Source of the DNA: Zavarzinia compransoris
Lineage (GTDB): Bacteria; Pseudomonadota; Alphaproteobacteria; Zavarziniales; Zavarziniaceae
Assembly: GCF_003173055.1 (NCBI RefSeq)
Contig: NZ_QGLF01000008.1
Coordinates: 62,001-126,000, forward strand
DNA: 64,000 nucleotides
Direction of reading: 5' to 3'
Positions within the stretch are counted from its first letter, which is position 1. Every line of letters starts with the position of its first letter. This document shows, one piece after another, positions 1-8,900 of this stretch. The notes below the pieces were generated by a model, which was not told where the DNA came from, did not search any database, and worked only from the letters and a program-made list of their open reading frames with translations. The position numbers and the translations under genes were made by a program.

Positions 1-1144
1 GGATCGCGCTGACGATCTCGCCGGCGCGCAGCGCCTGGTCGTGGATGCGGTCCAACTTGGCGACGACGATGGTCTGTTCGGCGCTGCCGACCGTGTTCTC
101 GCGCTCGTTCATCGCCTCGATCGCCAGTTTCGCATTCTTCACCGCCATGGCGATGACCGACAGCGGCTGGCTGATCTCATGGGCGATCACGGTCATCAAT
201 TCGCCGAGGGTGGCGAGCTTGGCCGTATTGATGAGGACGTTCTTCTGCTCGTCGACCTCGAAGGCCTGGGTCGCGATCAGGCTGAGGCGCTGCATCAGGG
301 CGAGCTGGTAGGGTTCGAAGAAGCCGGGCTGGCCGTGCAGGGCGACCAGCATGGCCGCCTCGTTGCCGATGGTGAGCGGCGCGACCAGCGCATTGCGGAA
401 GCGGCCGCGGATCGCCTCCGGCAGATCCCTCCATTCCTTGAGGGCGGACAGATCCTGGACCACCAGGGCCTCGCCCATCAGGGCGGCATTGATGACGTCG
501 CCCGCCGGCCATTTCAGGCCGGTCAGCGCCGGGTCGGTGGCGACGACGGACAGAAGCTCGTCGCGGGTGCGGCGGCGCACGACCAGCGCCTGCTCGAAGC
601 GCAGCAGGCGGGAGAACAGGTTGAACAGGTCCGAGCATTTGTCGGCGAGGGGGGCCGGCCGGATCAGAGTGCGCAGCGAGGCGAGCAGGACGTCCGCCTC
701 CTCGCGCAGGCGCATTTCCCGGTTGCGATTGGCTTCCGCCCGTTCCAGCAGTTCGACCAGTTCGCCGCGGTGCTGTTCGTCGAAGGGCCGGCCGCTCCAT
801 ACCTTGCCGACGCCGACATAGCCGCCGTCGTCGACCGGGCTGCCGGTCAGGGTGAAATTGACCACCGAGCCGTCGCGCTGCACGAAGCTGAGGGCGATAT
901 CGCGCAGGGGCGCGATCCGGCCGAGCAAGGCCCCGAGCGCTTCGCCCTGCGCCGGATAGAGGGTTCGCTGCGCCAGCCGGTCGAGCCGGGCGCCGCGCAG
1001 CAGCTGGATGACGGAGGGATCGCAGGCGACGTCGAGGGGCGACGCCTCCTCGACCCGGAGATCGGGGCCGCTGCGCCAGGTGAAATCGGCGGCAAGGCTG
1101 AGCAGGTCCGGGGGATATGCCCGGGCATCGGCTACATCCGCCAT
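1..1144 (-). CDS. Sensor histidine kinase (PAS-like, GAF, HisKA), C-terminus beyond window
   Basis: The frame runs leftwards off the window edge, so only about 380 N-terminal residues are present and the ATP-binding domain is not seen. ATG at 1144 is preceded by GGAGG. Residues 15-110 look like a PAS-type sensor. About 150-300 resemble a GAF domain (ending near the LVALHGQPGFFEPYQ segment). The dimerisation/phosphoacceptor helix carries the H-box TLGELMTVIAHEISQPL, with H322 as the expected phosphorylated histidine. There is no membrane segment, so it is probably cytosolic and senses a soluble ligand. It is divergent from the response regulator at 1495, its likely partner. The stimulus is unknown. 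Confidence 0.85.
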   Translation of the reverse strand, partial: MADVADARAYPPDLLSLAADFTWRSGPDLRVEEASPLDVACDPSVIQLLRGARLDRLAQRTLYPAQGEALGALLGRIAPLRDIALSFVQRDGSVVNFTLTGSPVDDGGYVGVGKVWSGRPFDEQHRGELVELLERAEANRNREMRLREEADVLLASLRTLIRPAPLADKCSDLFNLFSRLLRFEQALVVRRRTRDELLSVVATDPALTGLKWPAGDVINAALMGEALVVQDLSALKEWRDLPEAIRGRFRNALVAPLTIGNEAAMLVALHGQPGFFEPYQLALMQRLSLIATQAFEVDEQKNVLINTAKLATLGELMTVIAHEISQPLSVIAMAVKNAKLAIEAMNERENTVGSAEQTIVVAKLDRIHDQALRAGEIVSAI

Positions 1145-1494
1145 CCTCAGGCCTCCCAACGGCGGGCGCGCGTGCCGAAAGCCGCTTTGTCGACCGTCAT
1201 TCGTGCTTCGAACGTCACTGCGCGAATCTTCACAGTCCAGTCCCCTGTCCCTCATGCAGGCGCCAGCATAAGGGCGGATGGTGAATGGGGCGTAAATATC
1301 TCCTGTTTCGGCGCCGTCGAAAATTACAATGTAGCGACACAGCGGCGTAGCGAATCAGTCGGATTTGGGGCCGTTTGCCATTTGTTTACAATGCTTGGGC
1401 ATAGTCTGCCCCACGACGAGGCGATGAGCGCCGGCGTCGGCGCCCTTCGGATGAATTCGCTTCCATTCTGCGGCCGAACGGGCATAAAGGTTTC
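1145..1494. promoter_or_regulatory. Divergent intergenic region between kinase and response regulator
   Basis: About 350 bases without a gene, less GC-rich than the surroundings between 1300 and 1400. It should hold both divergent promoters. The 8-mer TTACAATG occurs twice in the same orientation (1324-1331 and 1386-1393), 62 bases apart or close to six helical turns. That is a candidate binding-site pair for the adjacent regulator, but no protein can be assigned from sequence. Confidence 0.4.
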
Positions 1495-2565
1495 ATGTCC
1501 GCCCAAATGGGGGAGGTGGGTTCACCGATGACGCCGGGACTGAATCGTTCGCACACAATCGCAACCCCTGTCTATGTGATCGACGACGATGCCTCGATCG
1601 TCGAGGAAGTGGGCGATTTCCTGAAGCTCAAGGGTTTCGTGGTCCATGCTTTCTCGGTGCCGGCGGAAGCGTTGGAACGCATGCTGGTGGAGGCGGAACC
1701 CTTTCTGGTGGTCACCGACATGCAGATGCCGGGGCTAAGCGGGCTCGATCTGGTGCGTGAACTGCGCCATTTCGGTGGCGCTCCGCGGGTCTTCGAAACC
1801 ATCCTGTTCTCCGCCTTCGCCGATCTCGACCGGGCGATCAACGCCCTGAAGCTCGGCGTGCTGGACTTCCTGGTGAAGCCGGTCGATCTCGACCAGCTGG
1901 TCGCCGCGATCTATCGCGCGGCCGAGGCGCTGGATCAGCGCCGCGAAGTGAAGACCAACGACCGCGATCTTTCCGCGCAACTGGCCGAAACCCTGGCCAA
2001 GGCCAAGGAACTGACCTCGACGATCGAGAATGCGGCGGTCCGCCTCTCGCGCGAAGCGGTGTCGCCCACGCCGGTGACCGCGATGCCGCGGCTGGCGCCT
2101 GCCGCCATGCCCCAGGTGCCGGCGCCGCAGCCGGTGCACCGGCTGGTGATCAACCCGCCCCGCACGCTGCCGAGCCAGGCCCCCGAAGAAAGCGAAATGC
2201 TGCACCGGATCAAGGCGCTGCAGGCCGCGCGCCGGTTCCGGGACAAGCTGCTGCCGTCCTGCGTCGACGGCGACGCCAATTGGGAAATCCTGCTCTATCT
2301 GATCGAGCAATCCCTGTTGCACCGGGTGGTTTCGGTCACCAGCGCCTGCCATGCGACGACGCTGCCCTCGACCACCGCCATGCGCAAGATCGACGAACTG
2401 GTCTCGACCGGGTGGCTGCAAAAGCGGCCCGATCCCTCGGACCGCCGCCGCACCCTGATCGCGCCGACCGATCTCTGCCGCGACCGCATGCGCAATTATC
2501 TCCTCGGCCTGCCGGTCAATATCGGCACGCCCGGCTTCGAATCGCCGGTGCCCGCGCTGGCGTGA
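1495..2565 (+). CDS. Response regulator with receiver domain and MarR-like winged helix
   Basis: From the ATG at 1495 (356 aa) the receiver domain spans about 25-145. It has the acidic pocket D30/D31, phosphoacceptor D75 in VVTDMQMPG, S106, and K128 in FLVKPVD. A proline/alanine-rich linker (about 190-240) leads to a C-terminal domain whose TTAMRKIDELVSTGWLQKR..SDRRR pattern is the recognition helix and wing of MarR-type regulators, an unusual output for a response regulator. An ATG at 1528 has the better ribosome site (GGGGAGGTGG at 1509-1518) and may be the true start. Divergent from the kinase at 1144, which probably phosphorylates it. Confidence 0.85.
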   Translation: MSAQMGEVGSPMTPGLNRSHTIATPVYVIDDDASIVEEVGDFLKLKGFVVHAFSVPAEALERMLVEAEPFLVVTDMQMPGLSGLDLVRELRHFGGAPRVFETILFSAFADLDRAINALKLGVLDFLVKPVDLDQLVAAIYRAAEALDQRREVKTNDRDLSAQLAETLAKAKELTSTIENAAVRLSREAVSPTPVTAMPRLAPAAMPQVPAPQPVHRLVINPPRTLPSQAPEESEMLHRIKALQAARRFRDKLLPSCVDGDANWEILLYLIEQSLLHRVVSVTSACHATTLPSTTAMRKIDELVSTGWLQKRPDPSDRRRTLIAPTDLCRDRMRNYLLGLPVNIGTPGFESPVPALA

Positions 2566-2626
2566 CGCCTGCCTGCGCCGCCCTCCCCGCGGGGGCGGCC
2601 GCTTTCCGACCCAAGCGATAGCGCGG

Positions 2627-2656
2627 CCCCGCCCCGGTCACCCCGGGGCGGCGGGG
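2627..2656. terminator. GC-rich hairpin between convergent genes
   Basis: CCCCGCCCCGG (2627-2637) pairs with CCGGGGCGGCGGGG (2643-2656) with one bulged base. It sits between the stops of the response regulator (2565) and the TetR gene (2657). There is no clear U-tract, so it may only slow polymerase or protect RNA ends. Confidence 0.4.
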
Positions 2657-3241
2657 TCAGTGCGGGATGGCGAAGGCCTGCGCCAGCCGGCGGGCCAGTT
2701 CCTGGCGGCTGTCGGCTTCGGCGAGCCCCATGTCCCTCAACTCGCCCTCGACATGGGCATCGGCCAGCCGCTCGATCGTCAGCAGGCTGAACGCGAGTTC
2801 CGTCCCGCCGGTCTGCGCCAGCTGCGGAAACCGCTGCCGCAGGCGTTCGACCTGGGCCAGCCGGCTCGCGGCCCGGGCCGCGCGGACGCGCGGATCGGTC
2901 AGGGTGAGGGCGCGCAGGGTGCGCCGGAACATCAGCGAGCCGCGGTGATGCCGGATCAGGACGTCGGCCGCATCGATCGCCCGGTCGGTCGCGGCGAAGG
3001 CCGCCGCTTCCGCCCCGACCCAGCGTTCGTAGACCGCGAGGAAGATGGCGAGCTTGTCGGGAAAATGCCGATAGAAGGTCTGCGGCGCATAGCCTGCGCG
3101 CCGGGCGATCCGGTTCGTGTTCGTCTGCTCGAAGCCGGTCTCTTCGAATTCCCGCGCGGCCGCGTCGAGCAGGGCTGCGCGGGTCTCTTCGGGCCGCCGG
3201 GGCTTGGCCGGGCTCTTCGGGGGCTCAAGGGCGTTGGTCAC
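2657..3241 (-). CDS. TetR-family transcriptional regulator
   Basis: About 194 aa from a GTG at 3241 (VTNALEPP). The N-terminal helix-turn-helix is clear: TRAALLDAAAREFEETGFEQ, then TNTNRIARRAGYAPQTFYRHFPDKLAIFLAVYERW, the usual TetR signature. The C-terminal ligand domain is not specific enough to name an effector. The gene is divergent from an alpha/beta hydrolase, and a 16-bp perfect palindrome lies between the two starts. It probably represses itself and the hydrolase, released by the hydrolase substrate or product. The start codon is the uncertain part, as no ATG is available in frame. Confidence 0.85.
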   Translation of the reverse strand: MTNALEPPKSPAKPRRPEETRAALLDAAAREFEETGFEQTNTNRIARRAGYAPQTFYRHFPDKLAIFLAVYERWVGAEAAAFAATDRAIDAADVLIRHHRGSLMFRRTLRALTLTDPRVRAARAASRLAQVERLRQRFPQLAQTGGTELAFSLLTIERLADAHVEGELRDMGLAEADSRQELARRLAQAFAIPH

Positions 3242-3261
3242 TTGTCGGTGGGCTCCATTAA

Positions 3262-3277
3262 GTGATATATATATCAC
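3262..3277. promoter_or_regulatory. Perfect 16-bp palindrome, probable TetR operator
   Basis: GTGATATATATATCAC is its own reverse complement. It sits 20 bases ahead of the TetR start (3241) and 42 bases ahead of the hydrolase start (3320), where an autoregulatory TetR operator would be expected. Confidence 0.6.
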
Positions 3278-3319
3278 ATGATAAGGCGGGCACGGGCCGG
3301 CGCCGAGGAGAAGAATCCG

Positions 3320-4126
3320 ATGCCACTCGACCATATCCAAGCCGCGGGCGCGACCATCGCCGTCAGGACGCAAGGGGCGGGACCGGCGATCCTCTGCCTT
3401 CACGCCACCGGCCAGGGGGCGCGAGACTACGACCGTTTCGCCGAACGGATGGGTGACCGTTTCACCGTTCTGGCCCTGGACTGGCCGGGCCATGGCGACA
3501 GCCCGGCGGAAGCGGCGCCGGCCAGCGCCGCCCGCTATGCCGGGATTCTCGCCGGGGCGGTGGCTGCCTTGGGGCTGTCGCGCGTCATCGTCATCGGCAA
3601 TTCCATCGGCGGGGCGGCCGCGATCAGCTATGCCGCCGCTCACCCCGACCGCGTCCGGGGCCTGGTGCTGTGCGATTCCGGGGGGCTGGCGCCGGTCAAT
3701 CTCGTCGCCCGTCTCTATTGCCGCCACATGGCTCGCCGCTTTGCGCGTGCCGCCGCCGGCGACCGCCGCTTTCCCGACTGGTTCGCCCGTTATTACCGGA
3801 CGATTCTGCCCGCGCCGGCCGCCGATTGGCGCCGCGACGAGATCGTCGCCGGCGGCCCGGCCGTCGCCGGCATCCTGGCCCAGGCCTGGGAAAGTTTCGC
3901 AAGGCCGCAGGCGGACCTGCGGCACCTCGTGCCGGCGCTGGCCATGCCGGTATTCTATGCCTGGGGCCGCAAGGACCGGACGCTGCGCTGGTCGTGGTCG
4001 AAGGCTGCGGCGCTCAAGGCGCCGAACCGCCGGGTCCAGCTTTTCGATGCCGGCCACGCGGCTTTCCTGGAGCAGCCGGACGAATTCGACCGCGCCTTCG
4101 CCGGCTTTGCCGGTGCCTGCCCCTGA
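3320..4126 (+). CDS. Alpha/beta hydrolase
   Basis: 268 aa cytosolic protein of the alpha/beta hydrolase fold. Visible are the oxyanion segment LHATG (27-31), the strand-turn LDWPGHGDS (53-61), the nucleophile elbow GNSIGG with S95, a probable acid in YAWGRKDRT and a C-terminal histidine in DAGHAAFLEQPDEF. The start at 3320 is chosen because GGAGAAG lies 8 bases upstream; an in-frame ATG at 3278 touches the palindrome and lacks a ribosome site. Length is typical of esterase, lactonase or C-C hydrolase members; the substrate cannot be told. Divergent from and probably controlled by the TetR gene at 2657. Confidence 0.85.
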   Translation: MPLDHIQAAGATIAVRTQGAGPAILCLHATGQGARDYDRFAERMGDRFTVLALDWPGHGDSPAEAAPASAARYAGILAGAVAALGLSRVIVIGNSIGGAAAISYAAAHPDRVRGLVLCDSGGLAPVNLVARLYCRHMARRFARAAAGDRRFPDWFARYYRTILPAPAADWRRDEIVAGGPAVAGILAQAWESFARPQADLRHLVPALAMPVFYAWGRKDRTLRWSWSKAAALKAPNRRVQLFDAGHAAFLEQPDEFDRAFAGFAGACP

Positions 4127-4194
4127 AGCGGGCCACCCCGGCGGCATGGCGCGGCGATCTTGACAGCGGCGGCGCTTTGGCCGCCAGATGATCG

Positions 4195-4360
4195 CCTTCC
4201 CGGTGCCCGCTCGGCGGGCGAAGAGGGAAGCCGGTGCAAATCCGGCGCTGCCCCCGCAACTGTAAGCGGCTAGCCCGAACCGAACATGCCACTGGATCCG
4301 CCCGGGTCCGGGAAGGCCGGCCAGGGCGGCGATCCGCAAGCCAGGAGACCTGCCGTGAAG
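4195..4360 (+). ncRNA. Cobalamin riboswitch
   Basis: The conserved core is present in order: GGGAAGCCGGTGCAAATCCG from 4225, then GCTGCCCCCGCAACTGTAAGCGG, a GCCACTGG segment, GGGAAGG, and the B12 box AGCCAGGAGACCTGCC at 4339-4354. It lies about 120 bases ahead of a membrane-protein gene, with 4361-4480 free for an expression platform. In proteobacteria such elements usually shut down cobalamin or cobalt uptake and synthesis genes when B12 is plentiful. Confidence 0.93.
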
Positions 4361-4480
4361 ACCAGTCGTCGGGCGGGGTGTCCCGGCGGTGGCGTCGCCG
4401 CCGGCCTCATCCCGGCCGTGCGCCGTCGCCCGCTTTCCCCGCCCGCTATATCGCCCATGCGTGGGGAAAGAGGTGATCTC

Positions 4481-5056
4481 ATGAGTGTTTCGTCCCTTCC
4501 GTCCGGTGGCGCCCTGGCCGGCCTGTCCGCCCGCAGCCGCAGCCTGCTGTGGCTCGGCTTCATCACCCTGGCCGGTGCGGCCTTCTCGCTGGTGCTGGCC
4601 TGCGCGACGCCCTTCGCGGCCCTTGCCGCCATTGCCGCGCTCAATCTGTCGCGCCGCGATGCGGTGTTGGCGGTCGTCCTGGCCTGGGCGGTCAATCAGG
4701 CCATCGGCTTCGGCCTGCTGTCCTATCCCCATGACGCCTCGACCTATGCCTGGGGCGGCGCCATCGGCATCAGCGCGCTGCTGTCGCTGGCCGGTGCCGT
4801 CGCGGCGGCGGGCCTGCTGGCGCGCCGCCATGCGCTGGTGCGCGGGCTTGCCGGCTTCGTTGCCGCATTCGTCGTCTGGCAGCTTGCGCTCTATGCCTCG
4901 GCCCTGGCCATCGGCAACGGCGAGGGGGCGTTCAGCGCCGCCATCGTCGGCTATGTCCTGCAGATGAACGTGCTGGCGCTGGCGATCCTTGCCGTCGTCC
5001 ATCAGGCGGCGATCTCGCTCGGCCTCGTCGCCCGGCCAGTGCCGGCCTTCGCCTGA
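4481..5056 (+). CDS. Riboswitch-controlled integral membrane protein
   Basis: 191 aa, starting at the ATG at 4481 (AAGAGGTG upstream). About six hydrophobic segments cover most of the chain. I do not recognise the family with certainty; the cobalamin riboswitch in front makes a role in cobalt, cobinamide or cobalamin uptake likely, as for the assorted Cbt-type membrane proteins found behind B12 riboswitches. Its stop overlaps the next start (TGATG at 5054-5058), so the two are translationally coupled. No ABC ATPase or energy-coupling partner is nearby. Confidence 0.7.
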   Translation: MSVSSLPSGGALAGLSARSRSLLWLGFITLAGAAFSLVLACATPFAALAAIAALNLSRRDAVLAVVLAWAVNQAIGFGLLSYPHDASTYAWGGAIGISALLSLAGAVAAAGLLARRHALVRGLAGFVAAFVVWQLALYASALAIGNGEGAFSAAIVGYVLQMNVLALAILAVVHQAAISLGLVARPVPAFA

Positions 5057-5853
5057 TGGCCTTTCCGCCGGAAAGGATTGTCTGCCTGACCGAGGAGACG
5101 GTGGAAACCCTCTATCTCCTCGGCGCGGAGGACCGCATCGTCGGCATCTCCGGCTATTGCGTCCGCCCGCCGGCGGCCCGGCGCGACAAGCCCCGGGTCT
5201 CGGCCTTCACTTCTGCCGACATGCCGAAGATCCTGGCCCTGAAGCCGGATCTGGTGCTCACCTTCTCCGATCTCCAGGCGGCGATCGTGGCCGATCTGGT
5301 GCGCGCCGGCATCGCCGTTCACGCCTTCAACCAGCGCAGCATCGCCGGGATTCTGGACATGATCCGCCTGCTCGGCGCCATGGTCGGGGCAGGGCCGCGG
5401 GCCCTGGCCCTGGCCGACGGCTTCGCCCGCCGCATCGATGCGGCGAGGGCGGCGGCGGCCCGGCTCGACCATCGTCCCCGGGTCTATTTCGAGGAATGGG
5501 ACGAGCCGATGATCAGCGGCATCGCCTGGATCTCGGAATTGATCGAGGCCGCGGGCGGTGTCGACGTCTTCCCCCATCTGGCCGGCCAAGGCGCCGCCCG
5601 CGACCGGATCGTCACCGCGGAACAGGTGGTCGCGGCCGCGCCCGAGATCATCGTCGCCTCCTGGTGCGGCAAGAAGTTCCGGCCGGAGAAACTGGCGGCC
5701 CGGCCCGGCTTCGAGCGCATTCCCGCGGTCCGCGACGGCCGGCTGCACGAGATCAAGGCGCCGGTCATCCTCCAGCCCGGCCCCGCGGCGCTGACGGAAG
5801 GGCTGGATGCCCTGTGCCGCCTCATCCTGCCGGAACGCGCCGCCCCGCTTTGA
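5056..5853 (+). CDS. BtuF-like cobalamin-binding protein without signal peptide
   Basis: 265 aa, class III periplasmic-binding-protein fold as in BtuF and FhuD: RIVCLTEETVETLYLLGAEDRIVGISGYC at the N-terminus, KILALKPDLVLTFSD in the middle and QVVAAAPEIIVASWCG in the second lobe. There is no signal sequence: the protein begins MAFPPERIVCL, so as drawn it would stay in the cytosol. Such signal-less BtuF relatives are common in alphaproteobacteria and are usually annotated as cobalamin-binding. It overlaps the upstream riboswitch-controlled membrane gene, supporting a corrinoid role. BtuC and BtuD are absent from the window. Confidence 0.8.
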   Translation: MAFPPERIVCLTEETVETLYLLGAEDRIVGISGYCVRPPAARRDKPRVSAFTSADMPKILALKPDLVLTFSDLQAAIVADLVRAGIAVHAFNQRSIAGILDMIRLLGAMVGAGPRALALADGFARRIDAARAAAARLDHRPRVYFEEWDEPMISGIAWISELIEAAGGVDVFPHLAGQGAARDRIVTAEQVVAAAPEIIVASWCGKKFRPEKLAARPGFERIPAVRDGRLHEIKAPVILQPGPAALTEGLDALCRLILPERAAPL

Positions 5854-5982
5854 CCCCGCCGCGGGGCGGTTTGCCGCGCCCGGTTGTAAAACCAGGATAC
5901 TCTGCTACGAGAGAGTGGTTATGGTTGCACCCGGCCGGCCCCGGAAGGGGCAGGCCGGCGGTGGTCGGGTGAGAGGTTTGTC

Positions 5983-8900
5983 ATGGTCAAGGCTGATCTG
6001 TCGGTGCTGCGCTATTGGCGCGCGGCCGTCGCGGACAGTGCCGCCGGGGAGGCGTGCCTGACGCCCAAGGCCCTGGGCGAATTCCAGGCGCTGTCGCGCG
6101 CGGAGGCGGAAAGCGGCCGTCTGAGCCGCGACACCATCGAGGTGCTGTTCGCCGGCGTGCCGAAGAATCAGTCGCGCGTCGCCGTCTCCTATCGCCCTCT
6201 TCATGTCCGCCGCCGGGTCAGCCATGCCCGGTCGCGCGGCGACGGGCTGCCGCTCGAGGTCGCCCCGGTCGTCACCGAGGCGGCGGTGACGCGCGCGGGC
6301 CTGATCATCCCGATGCGCAGCGTGATCGCGCGCGATATTCTCGATCCGCTGCCGCGCGGGGCCTTTTCCATCGGCAGCGTCGCCGATCTCGACCGTTTCC
6401 TGACCGCCCGGCCCTTCCCGGCCGGCGAGGGGCGCGACGACCTGTGGCCGCGCCACCAAGCCTATTGGCGCCAATTGATGGCCGAGGCCGGCGGCAATTG
6501 GCCGGAAGCGGACGACGACTATCAGGCCGTGGGATGGGGCTTGATCCGCCCCGCTGCGGACAATGCGCAGACCGTGAAGCAGATCCTCGCCCTCAGCGAC
6601 GTCCTGATCCGGGAGCAGCCGGCGGCGCCGCTGCTGGCGAATTTCGCCCGCAGCACCCCACGCCCGCTCGAACCGGCGCTCGCGGGGCCGTTTCCCCTGG
6701 CCGAACGGCTTGGCCATGCCAACGGCGATTTCCCGCTGGCCGATCACCAGCGCGAAGTGCTGGCGCATCTGGCCCGGGCCGGCGACGGCGAGATCCTGGC
6801 GGTGAACGGCCCGCCCGGCACCGGCAAGACCACCATGCTGCTGTCCGCCATCGCCGGGGAATGGGTGCGCGCGGCCCTCGAAGGGGGCGAGCCGCCGCTG
6901 ATCGTCGCCGCCTCGACCAACAATCAGGCGGTCACCAATATCATCGACGCCTTCGGCAAGGATTTCGGCCGGGGCGAGGGGCCCTTTGCCGGCCGCTGGC
7001 TGCCGGAGATCCAGAGCTTCGGCCTGTTCCTGGCCTCGAAAAGCCGGGAGGGGGAGGCCGCGGCGAAATACCAGACCGAGCGTTTCTTCGACAAGCTGGA
7101 GACGGCGGATTATCTGGCCCGCGCCCGCGCCGCCTATCTGCGCGCGGCCCGGGCCGCCTTTCCCGGTCTTGAACCCTTGGATGTGCCGGCGGCGATCGAC
7201 GCCCTGCACGGGCTGATGCGGGAGGAACAGCGGACGCTGGCCGAGGCGGACGCCACCCACGGGGCCATGGTGCAGATCGAGGCCGCGATCCGCCAGGACC
7301 TGGGCGAGGCGCCCGAGGCCGCACTCGCCGAACGGCAGGCCGCCCGCACCCAGGCCGAGGCCGAGGGCGCCGCCGCCGCCGCCCTGCTGCACAAATGGGA
7401 GGGCTGGCTCGCGTCCGAGCCCCTGTTGCAATCCCTCTTCGCCTTCCTGCCGCCGGTGGCGCGGAAGCGCGGGCTGCGCGCCCGGCTCTTCCTGCGCGAA
7501 GCCGGGGCGGACGAGGCCGTCCTCGCCGAGACGCGCGCCGATGCCATGGAGGCCCGCCTGAAGAATCAGCTCCGGGATCGAGCGGAGAAACAGAGGGAAG
7601 CGGCGGAGCGCCACCAGCGGGCCATGAACGCGCTGGCGGCGCGCGACGCCCGGTCCGCCGCGTGGCGGGCGCTGGCGCAACGCCTTGCGGGGGAAAGCGG
7701 CGATGTCCCGGGCGTCGTCGCCCTCGACCGCCTGGCGGATTGCCGGCTGCGATTCCGGCTGTTCCTGCTCGCCACCCATTATTGGGAGGGCCGCTGGCTG
7801 CTGGCGATGGAAGAGGCGCTGCCCGCGCTGCAACGCCAGCAGCAGACCGGGCGGGGCGCCAATGATCGCGCCATGGTCGAACCCCAGTGGCGGCGGCGGA
7901 TGATGCTGACCCCCTGCGCCGTCTCCACCTTCGCGACCCTGCCGGGCAAGATGACCTGCCGCGATGATCGTTCGGGCAGCTTCCGCACGGAGTATCTCTT
8001 CAACCATATCGACCTGCTGATCGTGGACGAGGCGGGGCAGGTACTGCCGGAAGTGGCGGCGCCGTCCTTCGCCCTGGCCAAGCGGGCCCTGGTCATCGGC
8101 GATACGCAGCAGATCGAGCCGATCTCTTCCCTGCCGCTGGCGGTCGATATCGGCAACCTGACCGAGGCCGGGCTGCTGTCCCATGCCGGGGACAGGGCGG
8201 CGCTCGAACGCGTGGAAGCCTTGGGCCTGACCTCGCGCAGCGGCAGCACCATGCGCCTCGCGCAGTCGGCCTGCCGCTTCCAGCCCTATCCCCGGCTCGA
8301 CCGCGGCCTCTACCTGTTCGAGCACCGGCGCTGCTATGACGAGATCATCGGCTTCTGCAACGACCTTTGCTACAAGGGCACGCTGCTGCCGAGGCGGGGC
8401 GCGGCGGTGGGGACGATGCTGCCGCCCATGGGCTATCTCCATGTCGACGGCATGGCCGCGGCCGCCGGGGGCAGTCGCTTCAATGCCCTCGAGGCGCACA
8501 CCATCGCGGCCTGGCTGGCGGCCGAGGGCGAGGGGCTGAAGCAGCGCTACGGCCGGCGGCTGGAGGATATCGTCGGCATCGTCACCCCCTTCGGCCGGCA
8601 GGTCCGCGAAATCGCCAAGGCCTGCGCCGAGGCCGGCATCGATGTCGGCCGCCAGGGCATGACCATCGGCACGGTCCACGCCCTCCAGGGGGCGGAGCGG
8701 CCGGTGGTGATCTTCTCGCCGGTCTATTCGAAACATGCCGACGGCGGCTTCATCGACCAGTCCCCCAGCATGCTGAATGTCGCGGTTTCGCGCGCCAAGG
8801 ACGCATTTCTCGTCTTCGGCGACATGGATACGCTGGCGGCGGCCCCGCCGGGCAGCCCGCGTGCCGTTCTCGCCCGCTTCCTCTTCGCCGAGGAGGCGAA

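Noticed and set aside
41-1531. 496-codon plus-strand frame at the left edge
   Set aside because: It is antisense to the sensor kinase, whose H-box and GAF-like segments are clear on the minus strand.
2657-5002. 781-codon minus-strand frame that would extend the TetR protein far upstream
   Set aside because: It runs through the hydrolase gene, the riboswitch and the palindrome. Only the last 194 residues look like protein, so the GTG at 3241 is used.
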